A stretch of 64,000 bases of DNA from assembly GCF_013694105.1 (NCBI RefSeq), contig NZ_JACEFG010000001.1, positions 62,001 through 126,000 of the forward strand. Direction: 5' to 3'. This DNA comes from Halobacillus locisalis. GTDB taxonomy: Bacteria > Bacillota > Bacilli > Bacillales > Halobacillaceae. The stretch's first letter is position 1. Each line of letters begins with the position of its first letter. This document shows, piece by piece, positions 1-8,005 of this stretch. The notes beneath the pieces are model-generated. The model searched no databases, was not told the DNA's origin, and worked only from the letters and a program-made list of their open reading frames with translations. A program made the position numbers and the translations under genes.

Positions 1-1
1 T

Positions 2-553
2 GATCAACTGACATACATAGCCGAACAACATAAAGCGAGAGGTCGTCTCTATTCGTTCACGCAAGGTGGATTAACAGGAACTGGCGGATGGTTGTTATTA
101 GGCATTGATTTCCCGTTAATGATGATTATGAATATTAGGTCTGTTCAACTCATCGGGTTAACATTTGGTCACGAAATGAACCATCCCTATGAAATGATGA
201 TTTCATTGAAGGTTTTTCATGCTGCGACGTTGCCGAAACGAATGCAAGCAAGAGCCTGGCGAGAGTTGATGGATGAATTGGATAATCAAGAGCATCCCTT
301 TATCTACGAAGGTAATGATCAACTGACGAATGAGAGGTGGCTTGATCAGCCAATTAAACAGGGGCTGAAGTCACTATTCATTCTTATGTTCCGTAAAAAG
401 ATATTTCAGGGGCTTCCCTTCATTAGCATAGCGATAGGCGCTTATTCAAATTACCATTTAACGAAGCGGGTCACCGACTTTGCTTTACGATTCTATCAAT
501 ATCGTCATTTACAGTTGGAGAGGAGTAGGTCTGATGTCGGTTCAGGAACATAA
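2..553 (+). CDS. EcsC family protein (5' end outside the window)
   Basis: The reading frame is already open at base 2, so the start lies upstream; the visible C-terminal part is about 183 residues. It has the glycine-rich segment and hydrophobic stretch typical of the EcsC family (TGTGGWLLLGIDFPLMM region), followed by a basic region and a second hydrophobic segment near the end (FISIAIGAYSNYHL). EcsC proteins are poorly characterised; the B. subtilis name comes from the ecsABC transporter operon, but no ABC genes are visible here, so this is a stand-alone paralogue. The 3' end overlaps the start of moaB by 20 bases, which suggests co-transcription. Family assignment is fairly sure; function is unknown. 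Confidence 0.75.
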   Translation, partial: DQLTYIAEQHKARGRLYSFTQGGLTGTGGWLLLGIDFPLMMIMNIRSVQLIGLTFGHEMNHPYEMMISLKVFHAATLPKRMQARAWRELMDELDNQEHPFIYEGNDQLTNERWLDQPIKQGLKSLFILMFRKKIFQGLPFISIAIGAYSNYHLTKRVTDFALRFYQYRHLQLERSRSDVGSGT

Positions 554-1046
554 AAAAGAAGCGCCTGACCATGTTCGGTGCATGGTTCTTACCATCAGCG
601 ATACGCGCACAGTGGAATCGGATAAGAGCGGCCGATTCATGATGGAAGAACTTCAACAAAAGGGACATGAAGTAGTCAAATATGAGATTGTTAAAGATGA
701 GAAGGCGTCGATTATGAGTCATTTAGAGGAGGGCGTATCTGACCCAGCTATTGATGTCGTTTTGACTAATGGAGGCACGGGGATAGCGAAGCGTGATATT
801 ACGATAGAAGCAGTCCAGTCTATCATCGATAAAGAAATTCCGGGATTCGGTGAATTGTTCCGAATGTTAAGCTATACGGAAGATATCGGTTCTGCTGCTT
901 TGTTATCACGAGCCATCGCAGGAACGAAAGGGACAACAGCCATTTTCGCTACGCCTGGGTCTAGTGGCGCGGTACGATTAGCTATGGAGAAGTTGATCTC
1001 TCCAGAGATGACGCATGTAGTGAGAGAACTAAGGAAAGATGCATGA
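534..1046 (+). CDS. moaB: MoaB/MogA-type molybdenum cofactor biosynthesis protein
   Basis: A 170-residue protein of the MoaB/MogA family, which adenylylates molybdopterin before molybdate insertion in Mo-cofactor synthesis (cytoplasmic). Visible family motifs are LTISDTRT near the N-terminus, TNGGTGIAKRDIT in the middle and a GSSGAVRLAME segment near the C-terminus. An in-frame start at 480 exists, but ATG 534 has a good ribosome binding site (GGAGAGGAG just upstream) and gives the usual family length. The gene sits between an EcsC-family gene and a convergent usp gene, sharing a hairpin terminator with the latter. No other Mo-cofactor gene is nearby, so the pathway must be completed elsewhere. 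Confidence 0.9.
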   Translation: MSVQEHKKEAPDHVRCMVLTISDTRTVESDKSGRFMMEELQQKGHEVVKYEIVKDEKASIMSHLEEGVSDPAIDVVLTNGGTGIAKRDITIEAVQSIIDKEIPGFGELFRMLSYTEDIGSAALLSRAIAGTKGTTAIFATPGSSGAVRLAMEKLISPEMTHVVRELRKDA

Positions 1047-1047
1047 A

Positions 1048-1078
1048 AAAAGCGCCGGAGAGCGGCGCTTTTTTCTTT
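1048..1078. terminator. Bidirectional terminator between moaB and usp
   Basis: The stem AAGCGCCG / CGGCGCTT with a short loop is followed by a T-run on the plus strand and preceded by an A-run, so it can serve both convergent genes. Confidence 0.85.
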
Positions 1079-1529
1079 ATTCGTTTTCTTCATCCGCACG
1101 TACAACCAGGACATCACAAGTAGCATATCTCGTAATATGTTCGGATACACTGCCAATGAAAAAGCGCTCCATCGTGCTCAGACCCGTGGCTCCACAGATG
1201 ATTAAATCTGCTTGATGTTTAGGTGCCACATCTTTTGCGATTTTCACTTTAGGGGATCCATACTCGATGTCAATGACGACATTTTTAATACCCGCCTCTG
1301 TCGCCTTTGTCTGATAATCATTCAGCAAGTCCGTTGCATATTTCTCAGCTCGAATGGCGAGTGAACGATCATAGGCTTCAACCGTTGCGAAAGCCCTCGT
1401 ATCGACGACGTGGGATAAGATCAGCTTTGCCTCATTTCGGTTTGCGATATCAATGGCCTTATTAAAAGCCACCTCAGCAGTTTCAGATCCATCCACAGCG
1501 ACAACGATATCTTTGTACTCAAAAGTCAT
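1077..1529 (-). CDS. Universal stress protein, UspA family
   Basis: A 150-residue single Usp domain. The N-terminal VAVDGSETA strand-loop and the C-terminal nucleotide-binding signature G-x2-G-x9-G-S (GATG...GSVSEH) are both intact, which places it in the ATP-binding subgroup. Such proteins are cytoplasmic and are linked to survival under stress; the exact role here cannot be read from sequence. The start ATG is preceded by GGGAAGGGGG. A TATAAT-like hexamer (1559-1564, minus strand) lies upstream, but the matching -35 is weak. The gene is convergent with moaB. Confidence 0.9.
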   Translation of the reverse strand: MTFEYKDIVVAVDGSETAEVAFNKAIDIANRNEAKLILSHVVDTRAFATVEAYDRSLAIRAEKYATDLLNDYQTKATEAGIKNVVIDIEYGSPKVKIAKDVAPKHQADLIICGATGLSTMERFFIGSVSEHITRYATCDVLVVRADEENE

Positions 1530-1643
1530 CGTGAATTCCCCCTTCCCTTTATACTGCTATTATATCACGGTCACCATCGGTTCGTTTATAAGAAAAAAGA
1601 ATAATTCAAACTATTTTGTGAAAAGTAAGGTGGGGGTGATGAA

Positions 1644-1772
1644 ATGGATAAGAAGAAAAAACCAGTTAACCCGATGGAAAAAGAAGCGCAGCAAGAACTT
1701 GAATTGATGAGTGCTCTTAACGAAAGCTATCAATCAGGGGTAAAGGCCTCAGAAGAGAATAAGAAGTCATAA
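1644..1772 (+). CDS. Small hypothetical protein, 42 residues, highly charged
   Basis: ATG 1644 follows a plausible ribosome binding site (AAGGTGGGGG) and opens a 42-codon frame that ends just before a strong hairpin terminator. The product is rich in Lys, Glu, Ser and Gln, has no membrane segment or cysteine, and looks like a soluble, mostly helical peptide. No family is recognised. RBS, ATG, stop and terminator in the right order support a real small gene, but there is no homology evidence. Confidence 0.5.
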   Translation: MDKKKKPVNPMEKEAQQELELMSALNESYQSGVKASEENKKS

Positions 1773-1775
1773 AAG

Positions 1776-1813
1776 AAGATCCCATCGACTTGGTTGTTGA
1801 TGGGATCTTTCAT
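1776..1813. terminator. Bidirectional terminator
   Basis: An 11-bp stem AAGATCCCATC / GATGGGATCTT with a 12-base loop lies between the small plus-strand ORF and the convergent permease gene. U-rich stretches flank it weakly on both sides. Confidence 0.7.
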
Positions 1814-1823
1814 GCAGGAGGAA

Positions 1824-3143
1824 TTAATCGCCCCACGTTTTGTTTTTCATGACGATTGGATACGTTATGAATATGACCAGGAATGTAAGGAATCCCGGAG
1901 ACCATTCATCTGGTAAAGAAAAGTAAACGACACCGCCTACTATAATGTAAATCATAGCCCACGGATTAATGCTCGAGGTTTTGGTAAGTTGAGAAAGAGC
2001 TCGGTCATTTAAATAAAGCCGCTTCACAATTAAATAATCACTCGTTATGACAGCTGAAATAGGAATGATCAAGCCGCCGAGCATGGAAATATAGGACTCA
2101 GCTTCCGTGACGAGTTCTGGAAATCCGCTCAATAGTACGCCGACGCCCCCGAATAATACGGCACTCTGAACGCGTGACAGACGACTGAAGGTGTTCAATA
2201 AGCTATAGCCACCTGTGTAGGCGTTACTGATATTAATCGAGACCATGGACACGATCGCAGTCAGCGTGATGATGCTGATGAAGATCGGGGACTGCGTTTG
2301 GTTACTAGAAGATACATAAGGGTTGATGTCTTGGAATAAATACGCTGACGCACACCCTATAAAGGCCGTAATGAAAAAACCGATTCCATTACCGACAAGC
2401 AAACCCCAGAACCCGTGAGAAGGGGTTTTCGCGTATCGCGTCATATCCGCAGAGGCACTGACTCCAGAAACATATTGTACGAAAGCTAAACTAGAAAAGA
2501 AGAAGAAACTGGGCCAGGAAATCTCTATAGGCGCAGGTGAGAGCGTCAGCCATGAACCTATTCCCTCATTTGTAGTAAAGTATAGGTACAGCATGGTCCC
2601 TTCACCAAGTAGAAGCAACGGAAGAAAATAGGTCGTCGCTTTTTTTACAGCATCAAAACCGATGATGGCAATGACGACCATTAAAATCGATAAAGGTATA
2701 GAGAAGAGCAAAAAAGGGAGTTCCCTTCCTGAAATTCTAAGAATGAGCTGCTGAATGACATATGTACCACCGATTGTTTGTACACTGAACCAATAGAGGG
2801 AAGTTATGCTCCTGATCGGAGAGGATAAGTAGCGTGTTCCTTGGACACCGAGCATGGTGCGGATGGAATATTGAGCTGGAATGCCGAGCCGTGCGCCTGG
2901 TAGCGATAAATATGAGACGCATAAAAAGCCTAGCAAGGCACCTATACATGTAGATATGACACCAGCCCAAAAGGATAAGCCCCCTTCTAATACAGCTAGA
3001 GCAGGAACTAAGAAGTTTCCGGCATTCGCAGCAATCGCAATTTGAATGATGGCGAAACGGTACCAAGGAGTGTTCTGTTGTTCTTTTGGAACCGATTCTA
3101 ACCCGATTGTTTCAATCATGGTTTTACGAGAGGTTGCTCTCAT
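1824..3143 (-). CDS. Purine/cytosine permease-like NCS1 transporter
   Basis: A 439-residue, very hydrophobic protein with about twelve predicted membrane segments, of the nucleobase:cation symporter-1 (NCS1) family. The N-terminal WYRFAIIQIAIAANAGNFLVP-like region and the internal SGVSASADMTRYAK motif are typical of cytosine/purine permeases; B. subtilis YxlA is a similar protein. The substrate cannot be assigned. An upstream in-frame start at 3203 exists, but ATG 3143 is preceded by AGAAAGGA at a suitable distance and gives the normal length. No catabolic gene (for example a deaminase) is next to it. Confidence 0.8.
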   Translation of the reverse strand: MRATSRKTMIETIGLESVPKEQQNTPWYRFAIIQIAIAANAGNFLVPALAVLEGGLSFWAGVISTCIGALLGFLCVSYLSLPGARLGIPAQYSIRTMLGVQGTRYLSSPIRSITSLYWFSVQTIGGTYVIQQLILRISGRELPFLLFSIPLSILMVVIAIIGFDAVKKATTYFLPLLLLGEGTMLYLYFTTNEGIGSWLTLSPAPIEISWPSFFFFSSLAFVQYVSGVSASADMTRYAKTPSHGFWGLLVGNGIGFFITAFIGCASAYLFQDINPYVSSSNQTQSPIFISIITLTAIVSMVSINISNAYTGGYSLLNTFSRLSRVQSAVLFGGVGVLLSGFPELVTEAESYISMLGGLIIPISAVITSDYLIVKRLYLNDRALSQLTKTSSINPWAMIYIIVGGVVYFSLPDEWSPGFLTFLVIFITYPIVMKNKTWGD

Positions 3144-3250
3144 GAGGTTGCACGTCCTTTCTGCCGCATTCATTGTACAGAAGGGAGCGGTACTTGTAAA
3201 CAAAATGATACAGGCTTACATATAGGAAGATTGAAAGAGGAGGAATGGAT

Positions 3251-4009
3251 ATGAGACATGCAATTATAACAGCAGGTACAAAAGGTTTAGGGAAAAATGT
3301 GACGGAGAACTTCTTGAAAAAGGGGGTTTCTGTCACGGTCACGTACAGGACGGATAAAAATAAAGCATTGGAGCTCTTGCGTGACTTTCCTGAACATCAA
3401 GAATCCATTCAACTGATTCAAGCGGATGTGACAAAGAAGGAAGACTTAATTCGGATTGTAACAGAAGCCTACGAGCGTTTCGGTCGTATTGATTATTTAG
3501 TGAACAACGCAGGCCCCTACATCTTCGAGAGAAAAAAATTGATGGATTATTCGACCGAAGAATGGGATGCTATGGTTAGAGGAAACCTAGACGCTGTCTT
3601 TCATTTATTGAAACTGACGGTGCCCTATATGAGAAATCAAAAATTCGGGCGGATCATCAACTATGGATTTCAAGGAGCGGGGGAGGCCTCTGGTTGGATT
3701 TATCGTTCTGCCTTTGCAGCCGCAAAGGTAGGGTTGGTTTCGCTAACGAAGACCATCGCTTATGAGGAAGCCGAACACGGGATTACCTCGAACATGATTT
3801 GTCCGGGTAAGATCCTTGGTGATTGGAAAGAAGCAACGATAGCAGAAGGTCGATCCACACATGATGAAGAGACGCCTATAGGACGGCCGGGCACGGGGGA
3901 AGACATTGCGCGTACGATTGATTTTCTCTGCCATGAAGACTCGGATATGATTACGGGAACAATCTATGAAGTGACGGGTGGATTGGATGTCATCCATCGG
4001 CATTTATAG
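3251..4009 (+). CDS. ytkK: YtkK-like SDR family protein with Phe at the catalytic Tyr position
   Basis: A 252-residue short-chain dehydrogenase/reductase-like protein, resembling FabG-type reductases. The N-terminal Rossmann motif is TAGTKGLG, followed by the VNNAG strand motif (near residue 87). The usual catalytic Y-x3-K reads F-A-A-A-K here, so the proton-donor Tyr is replaced by Phe; a Tyr sits five residues before that Phe. This agrees with what I recall of B. subtilis YtkK. Either it is not a conventional oxidoreductase or another residue substitutes. ATG 3251 is chosen over 3245 because AGGAGG is seven bases from 3251 but only one from 3245. It lies ahead of ald without a clear terminator between. 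Confidence 0.8.
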   Translation: MRHAIITAGTKGLGKNVTENFLKKGVSVTVTYRTDKNKALELLRDFPEHQESIQLIQADVTKKEDLIRIVTEAYERFGRIDYLVNNAGPYIFERKKLMDYSTEEWDAMVRGNLDAVFHLLKLTVPYMRNQKFGRIINYGFQGAGEASGWIYRSAFAAAKVGLVSLTKTIAYEEAEHGITSNMICPGKILGDWKEATIAEGRSTHDEETPIGRPGTGEDIARTIDFLCHEDSDMITGTIYEVTGGLDVIHRHL

Positions 4010-4033
4010 GGTCATAAATCGGCAAAAAAACAG

Positions 4034-4061
4034 TTGTATTTCCTGTCGATTTTGTTACAAT
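4034..4061 (+). promoter_or_regulatory. Candidate sigma-A promoter of ald
   Basis: TTGTAT, 16-base spacer, TACAAT, about 75 bases ahead of the ald start. The match to consensus is moderate. Confidence 0.4.
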
Positions 4062-4137
4062 GAAAAGGCTTTCGTGCACTTGGTGTGAACGGTAAGCTCT
4101 GGGAATGATAGAGAATGGAATGGGAGGTAGAATAGCC

Positions 4138-5256
4138 GTGAAAATTGGAATACCAAGAGAGATAAAAAACAATGAAAATCGTGTGGCTATGACACCCGCG
4201 GGAGTGGTAACGTTAACGAATGCGGGACATGAAGTATTTGTTGAAGCAGCAGCAGGTCTCGGGTCTAGTTTTACAGATGAACAATATACGGAAGCAGGGG
4301 CGACGATTGTATCCACAGCAAAAGAAGCGTGGAGCAAAGAAATGGTCATGAAGGTAAAAGAGCCGCTTCCAGAAGAGTTCGATTATTTCTATGAAGGACT
4401 TATATTATTTACTTACTTACATTTAGCACCAGAGCCAGATTTAACGAAAGCTCTTGTGGACAATAAAGTCGTAGCGATCGCCTATGAAACGGTCCAGGCA
4501 TCTAATGGTTCCCTTCCTTTGCTTACACCTATGAGTGAAGTGGCCGGTCGTATGGCTTCTCAAATCGGAGCTCAATTCCTTGAGAAATCCCATGGTGGGA
4601 AGGGGATCTTGCTAGGTGGTATTCCTGGTGTGCGTCGAGGACGTGTAACCGTAATTGGTGGGGGAGTAGTTGGAACCAATGCTGCCAAAATCGCTATGGG
4701 ACTTGGTGCCGATGTAACAATCATCGATCTAAGTCCAGAGCGTTTGCGTCAATTAGATGATATTTTTGGTTCCGACATTAACACACTTATGTCGAACCCT
4801 TTAAATATTCAAGAAGCCTTACAGGAGTCTGACTTAGTGATCGGAGCCGTTCTCATTCCAGGAGCCAAAGCGCCGAAACTGGTTAATGAAGACGTTGTGA
4901 AGTCCATGAAAGAAGGATCGGTTATTGTCGATGTGGCTATTGATCAGGGTGGTATCTTCGAGACGACTGATAGAATTACGACGCATGATAACCCAACCTA
5001 TGAAAAACATGGAGTGCTTCATTACGCGGTAGCGAACATGCCGGGTGCGGTTCCACGTACATCCACAATCGGGCTTACGAACGTTACGGTGCCTTATGCT
5101 TTACAGTTAGCTAACAAAGGATATGTAAAAGCATGTCAGGATAATGAAGCGTTGCTTAAAGGAATGAACACGCTAGAAGGGTATGTTACATACCAGGCGG
5201 TAGCAGAAGGGCAAGGCTTAGAGTATGCAGATGCAAGAAGTTTAATCAATAAATAA
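4138..5256 (+). CDS. ald: Alanine dehydrogenase
   Basis: A 372-residue NAD-dependent alanine dehydrogenase, converting L-alanine to pyruvate and ammonia. It supports alanine catabolism and, in B. subtilis, normal sporulation. Visible signatures are [17 protein letters not shown] at the N-terminus, VKEPLPEE, the nucleotide-binding [13 protein letters not shown] segment near residues 175-187, and [15 protein letters not shown] in the C-terminal part. The start is GTG 4138, nine bases after GGGAGGT; the upstream ATG 4105 lacks such a site. A hairpin terminator follows, so ald is the last gene of its unit. Confidence 0.95.
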   Translation: MKIGIPREIKNNENRVAMTPAGVVTLTNAGHEVFVEAAAGLGSSFTDEQYTEAGATIVSTAKEAWSKEMVMKVKEPLPEEFDYFYEGLILFTYLHLAPEPDLTKALVDNKVVAIAYETVQASNGSLPLLTPMSEVAGRMASQIGAQFLEKSHGGKGILLGGIPGVRRGRVTVIGGGVVGTNAAKIAMGLGADVTIIDLSPERLRQLDDIFGSDINTLMSNPLNIQEALQESDLVIGAVLIPGAKAPKLVNEDVVKSMKEGSVIVDVAIDQGGIFETTDRITTHDNPTYEKHGVLHYAVANMPGAVPRTSTIGLTNVTVPYALQLANKGYVKACQDNEALLKGMNTLEGYVTYQAVAEGQGLEYADARSLINK

Positions 5257-5262
5257 TGGAAC

Positions 5263-5295
5263 AAGCCAGCGGGTTTTTGCCTTGCTGGCTTTTTT
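5263..5295 (+). terminator. Terminator of ald
   Basis: AAGCCAGC / GCTGGCTT stem, 13-base loop, then a run of T. Confidence 0.85.
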
Positions 5296-5469
5296 CAATA
5301 TGAACATTCATGCCCCCACTTCTTTGGTTGCTAACGGAGGATGATTTGGAGGAGTTTTCCTGTGAACGGTGGTTTGTTCTAGCCTGTGATGGGAATCTTT
5401 TTCATTTTAAGAAAAGGTAGGTTATCATGGAACCTGTTCGATTTGTTATAATAAGAATAAATAAAAAAA

Positions 5470-5496
5470 TGAAACCATTGCCTTGGTTGAACCGTA
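5470..5496 (+). promoter_or_regulatory. Sigma-W-like promoter of the PspA cluster
   Basis: TGAAAC (5470-5475), 17-base spacer, CGTA (5493-5496). B. subtilis sigma-W promoters read TGAAAC-N16-CGTA, so this is one base longer than the norm. The same N17 layout is found ahead of ysdB, a sigma-W pathway gene, in this window. It lies about 40 bases before the DUF4178 start. A separate TATAAT (5447-5452) without a good -35 is also present upstream. Confidence 0.65.
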
Positions 5497-5538
5497 CATA
5501 GAGGTACACGAGGTCAAAGTTGAAGGAGAGGTGAGCAC

Positions 5539-6048
5539 TTGGGATTCTTTTCAAAGCTTTTTTCTAACAAAAAAGAGACCCCCGAAGTGAAAGAACGAAC
5601 CGTACTAAACATTGAAATTGGAGATATCATCACATACGATCTTGTGGATTATGAAGTGGTAGGTAAAATCACATACCGGGATGGTTCTTACAAGTGGTAT
5701 AGTTATCAATTGCTAGAGGGAAACTCTACAAAATGGTTAGCCGCTGAAATGGATGACGAATTAGAGCTAGGGATGTATGAGACCGTCAAGTTGCCTGTGT
5801 CTACACCATTTCCGAAGCAACTGGAATATGATGGTGTCACCTACTTCAAAGATGAAGAGGGTGAGGCGCAAGTGACAGGAGAAGGTCGTAGTGAAAACAT
5901 CAACGGCCGCTCGACTCGATATGCGGATTACATCTCTGAAGATGAGGAAACGTACTTGAGCCTAGAGTCCTGGGGAAGTGAGGTCGAAGTCAGTTACGGT
6001 TACGACATCGAGTCCTATGAGATCAAAATTATTGCAGGTTCAAAATAA
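5539..6048 (+). CDS. DUF4178 domain protein, first gene of the PspA cluster
   Basis: A 169-residue acidic protein made almost entirely of a DUF4178-type beta-rich domain (repeated short strands such as GDIITYDLVDYEVVGK and YKWYSYQLLE). It has no signal peptide or membrane segment. The start is TTG 5539 behind GAAGGAGAGG. DUF4178 proteins repeatedly occur next to PspA homologues, DUF350 and aminopropyltransferases in bacteria; their biochemical role is unknown. A sigma-W-like promoter just upstream suggests induction by envelope stress. Only 15 bases separate it from pspA. Confidence 0.8.
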   Translation: MGFFSKLFSNKKETPEVKERTVLNIEIGDIITYDLVDYEVVGKITYRDGSYKWYSYQLLEGNSTKWLAAEMDDELELGMYETVKLPVSTPFPKQLEYDGVTYFKDEEGEAQVTGEGRSENINGRSTRYADYISEDEETYLSLESWGSEVEVSYGYDIESYEIKIIAGSK

Positions 6049-6063
6049 CAAGGAGGCATTTAC

Positions 6064-6735
6064 ATGTTTAAATTTTTCAAACGAGTAAAGACAGTAGTCG
6101 GTTCAGAATTAAATACGATGTTAGATAAAGCGGAAGACCCGGTGAAAATGCTGGATCAGTTCATGCGTGATATGGAGAGCGATATTCGTGAAGCGGAAGC
6201 TGCAGTAGCGAAACAGATTGCTAATGAGAAAATGTTGAAGCGTAAGTACGATGACTCTCAAGCATTAGTGGATAAGCGTATGAAGCAGGCTGAAAAAGCC
6301 ATCGAAGCAGGGAATGAAGATTTAGCGCGCCGCGCACTAGAAGATAAGAAAAATCAACAAGATCAAGCGGATCAATTCAAAGCATCTTTAGAGCGTGCTC
6401 AAGAAGATTCCAACAACCTACGTTCAAAACTGGATGATATGAAGAAAGAGTATCAAGAAATGAAGCTTAAGAAAGATTCCTTGAAAGCTCGTGCTGAATC
6501 CGCGAAGACGCGTACGAAGATGAACCGCACGATGTCTAGTATCGGCGGTGACGAATCCCGTCAAGGCTTCGAGCGTATGGAAGAGAAAGTCCTGCGTTAT
6601 GAAGCAGAAGCGGAAACGAGTGAAGATATGTCATCTGAAAGCCGCTCGTTGGATGATGAGTTCGATGCCATGGATGATAAGGACAGCGTGGATAATGAAC
6701 TAGCGGAACTTAAGAAGAAAATGAATAAAGAATAA
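6064..6735 (+). CDS. PspA/IM30 family membrane-stress protein
   Basis: A 223-residue PspA/IM30/Vipp1-family protein, predicted to be one long coiled coil (about residues 25-155) rich in Lys, Glu, Gln and Ala. The amphipathic N-terminal helix (MFKFFKRVKTVVGSELN) and the following EDPVKMLDQFMRDM segment are hallmarks; these proteins assemble on stressed membranes (ESCRT-III-like) and stabilise them. The C-terminal 60 residues are acidic. It lies second in a likely operon after DUF4178. A perfect 11-bp hairpin follows, so expression of the downstream genes may be partly attenuated. Whether this is the pspA or liaH orthologue cannot be decided here. Confidence 0.92.
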   Translation: MFKFFKRVKTVVGSELNTMLDKAEDPVKMLDQFMRDMESDIREAEAAVAKQIANEKMLKRKYDDSQALVDKRMKQAEKAIEAGNEDLARRALEDKKNQQDQADQFKASLERAQEDSNNLRSKLDDMKKEYQEMKLKKDSLKARAESAKTRTKMNRTMSSIGGDESRQGFERMEEKVLRYEAEAETSEDMSSESRSLDDEFDAMDDKDSVDNELAELKKKMNKE

Positions 6736-6767
6736 CAGTCTTGTATCCGAGTGAATAAGAATGAGAA

Positions 6768-6804
6768 CGTGCCTAACGGACATTCGTTAGGCACGCCTAT
6801 TTTT
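6768..6804 (+). terminator. Hairpin terminator or attenuator between pspA and the DUF4247 gene
   Basis: A perfect 11-bp stem CGTGCCTAACG / CGTTAGGCACG with a 6-base loop, then CCTATTTTT. The next gene's ribosome binding site begins right after it, so it probably allows partial read-through. Confidence 0.75.
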
Positions 6805-6823
6805 GGAGGAAGGAGGATCTAAC

Positions 6824-7498
6824 ATGAAAGATTTTGCAGGGATCATTGTCGTAGGCATCATTGCAGTCGTATTGCTTTTTAATGTGTTTGGTGATGGTGG
6901 AAGCCCGCTTAGAGGAATGACAGGGTCTAATACAGAAGATACATACAATGAACTGCCTAGTGAACCTAGTCGCTCAGAGATATTGGATACGATAAGGAAT
7001 GCGGGAGCGAATGACATAGAGAATCTGATTCAGCAGTCGTTTCCTTTATTGGATACGGTACAGACCAACCAAGGAATATCAAAAATCTATATGACAAAAG
7101 AGCTGACTTTACCTGAAGTGGCTGATGAATTGTCGGGTCAGATTCAACCACAAGAAATCAGTGAACGTCAAAGCGATAAGCAAGTACTGGTTTATCCCGA
7201 TAACTTTGTCATCATTCAAGAAAGTAACTCTGAACCAGGCCTCATAACGATTGAATTGGCAAGTGATCAGTTTGTGAAGAACAACTACTCTCCGAGCTTT
7301 TTTGATGGATTACTCGCTTACTATATTTTGGATGAAGTATTAGATGTGGACGACTGGTTCAAGAAGCGGAAGAACCGTTGCCGGCAAACAGGAGACTGTT
7401 ATGGTGGATATGGGATGTACGGCGGATTGAACTCTGGAGGGTCTGGTTCATTCAGAGGATCTAGCAACAGAGGTGGCGGACCAGGAACAGGAAAATAA
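6824..7498 (+). CDS. DUF4247 domain membrane-anchored protein with Gly-rich tail
   Basis: A 224-residue protein. An N-terminal hydrophobic helix (residues 5-22, GIIVVGIIAVVLLFNVF) could be an anchor or uncleaved signal. The middle is a DUF4247-type domain. The last 40 residues are basic, then Gly/Ser/Tyr-rich, with two closely spaced cysteines (RCRQTGDC) before the Gly-rich tail. The tail resembles those that lie at the membrane surface or bind other cluster proteins, but that is inference. ATG 6824 is preceded by AGGAGG; an upstream in-frame start at 6803 is less suitable. DUF4247 is usually next to PspA and DUF350. Confidence 0.75.
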   Translation: MKDFAGIIVVGIIAVVLLFNVFGDGGSPLRGMTGSNTEDTYNELPSEPSRSEILDTIRNAGANDIENLIQQSFPLLDTVQTNQGISKIYMTKELTLPEVADELSGQIQPQEISERQSDKQVLVYPDNFVIIQESNSEPGLITIELASDQFVKNNYSPSFFDGLLAYYILDEVLDVDDWFKKRKNRCRQTGDCYGGYGMYGGLNSGGSGSFRGSSNRGGGPGTGK

Positions 7499-7513
7499 AG
7501 GAGGCTATTTATA

Positions 7514-7909
7514 ATGGGACCGTTCTTAGCAACATTGGGTTATTTTGTGATCGCTATTGTAATTGTACTTATCGGATTAGCTATTTTCGAATTTTTGACG
7601 AGGCAGTATAAAGACTGGGATGAAGTCAAAAATGGTAATCAGGCGATTGCCATGTCGATCTCAGGTAAGATTATAGGAATTTGCATCGTGTTATCCTTTG
7701 CCATTTATCATAGTTTTACGGTTTGGGATACATTGATTTGGGGAGCTTACGGTATGGTGTTACAAATGATTGCGTATTTATTATTTGAATTATTCACCCG
7801 GAAGTTCTCGGTCGAAACGAAATTGAAAGAAAACAATACGGCTGTAGGAATCATTTCTATGGGAGTCTCCATAGGGTTGGCCTTTGTAATCGGAGCATCG
7901 ATTACATAA
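7514..7909 (+). CDS. DUF350 family integral membrane protein
   Basis: A 131-residue protein with about four membrane helices: an N-terminal one (residues 6-27), a pair in the middle after a Gly/Asn-containing segment (NGNQAIAMSISGKIIGI), and a C-terminal one. DUF350 (YjfL-like) proteins consist of such repeated helix pairs; E. coli YjfL is in a PspA-like (YjfJ) cluster too. Function is unknown. It begins 15 bases after the DUF4247 gene behind AAAGGAGGC, so the two are co-transcribed. A hairpin terminator follows. Confidence 0.85.
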   Translation: MGPFLATLGYFVIAIVIVLIGLAIFEFLTRQYKDWDEVKNGNQAIAMSISGKIIGICIVLSFAIYHSFTVWDTLIWGAYGMVLQMIAYLLFELFTRKFSVETKLKENNTAVGIISMGVSIGLAFVIGASIT

Positions 7910-7932
7910 TCTAAAGATGAAAATAGATGTTG

Positions 7933-7966
7933 AAAGCCACTATGAAGTTGACCATAGTGGCTTTTG
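7933..7966 (+). terminator. Hairpin terminator after the DUF350 gene
   Basis: A 12-bp stem AAAGCCACTATG / CATAGTGGCTTT, 8-base loop, short T-run. It lies between the DUF350 and aminopropyltransferase genes and may reduce read-through. Confidence 0.7.
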
Positions 7967-8005
7967 ATTACGAAAAAAGTATTACCGGAATTGGGAGTGA
8001 AAACA

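Noticed and set aside
3124-3342. A 72-codon minus-strand frame at the divergent permease/ytkK region
   Set aside because: It covers the start of both flanking genes, which have strong homology, and has no support of its own.
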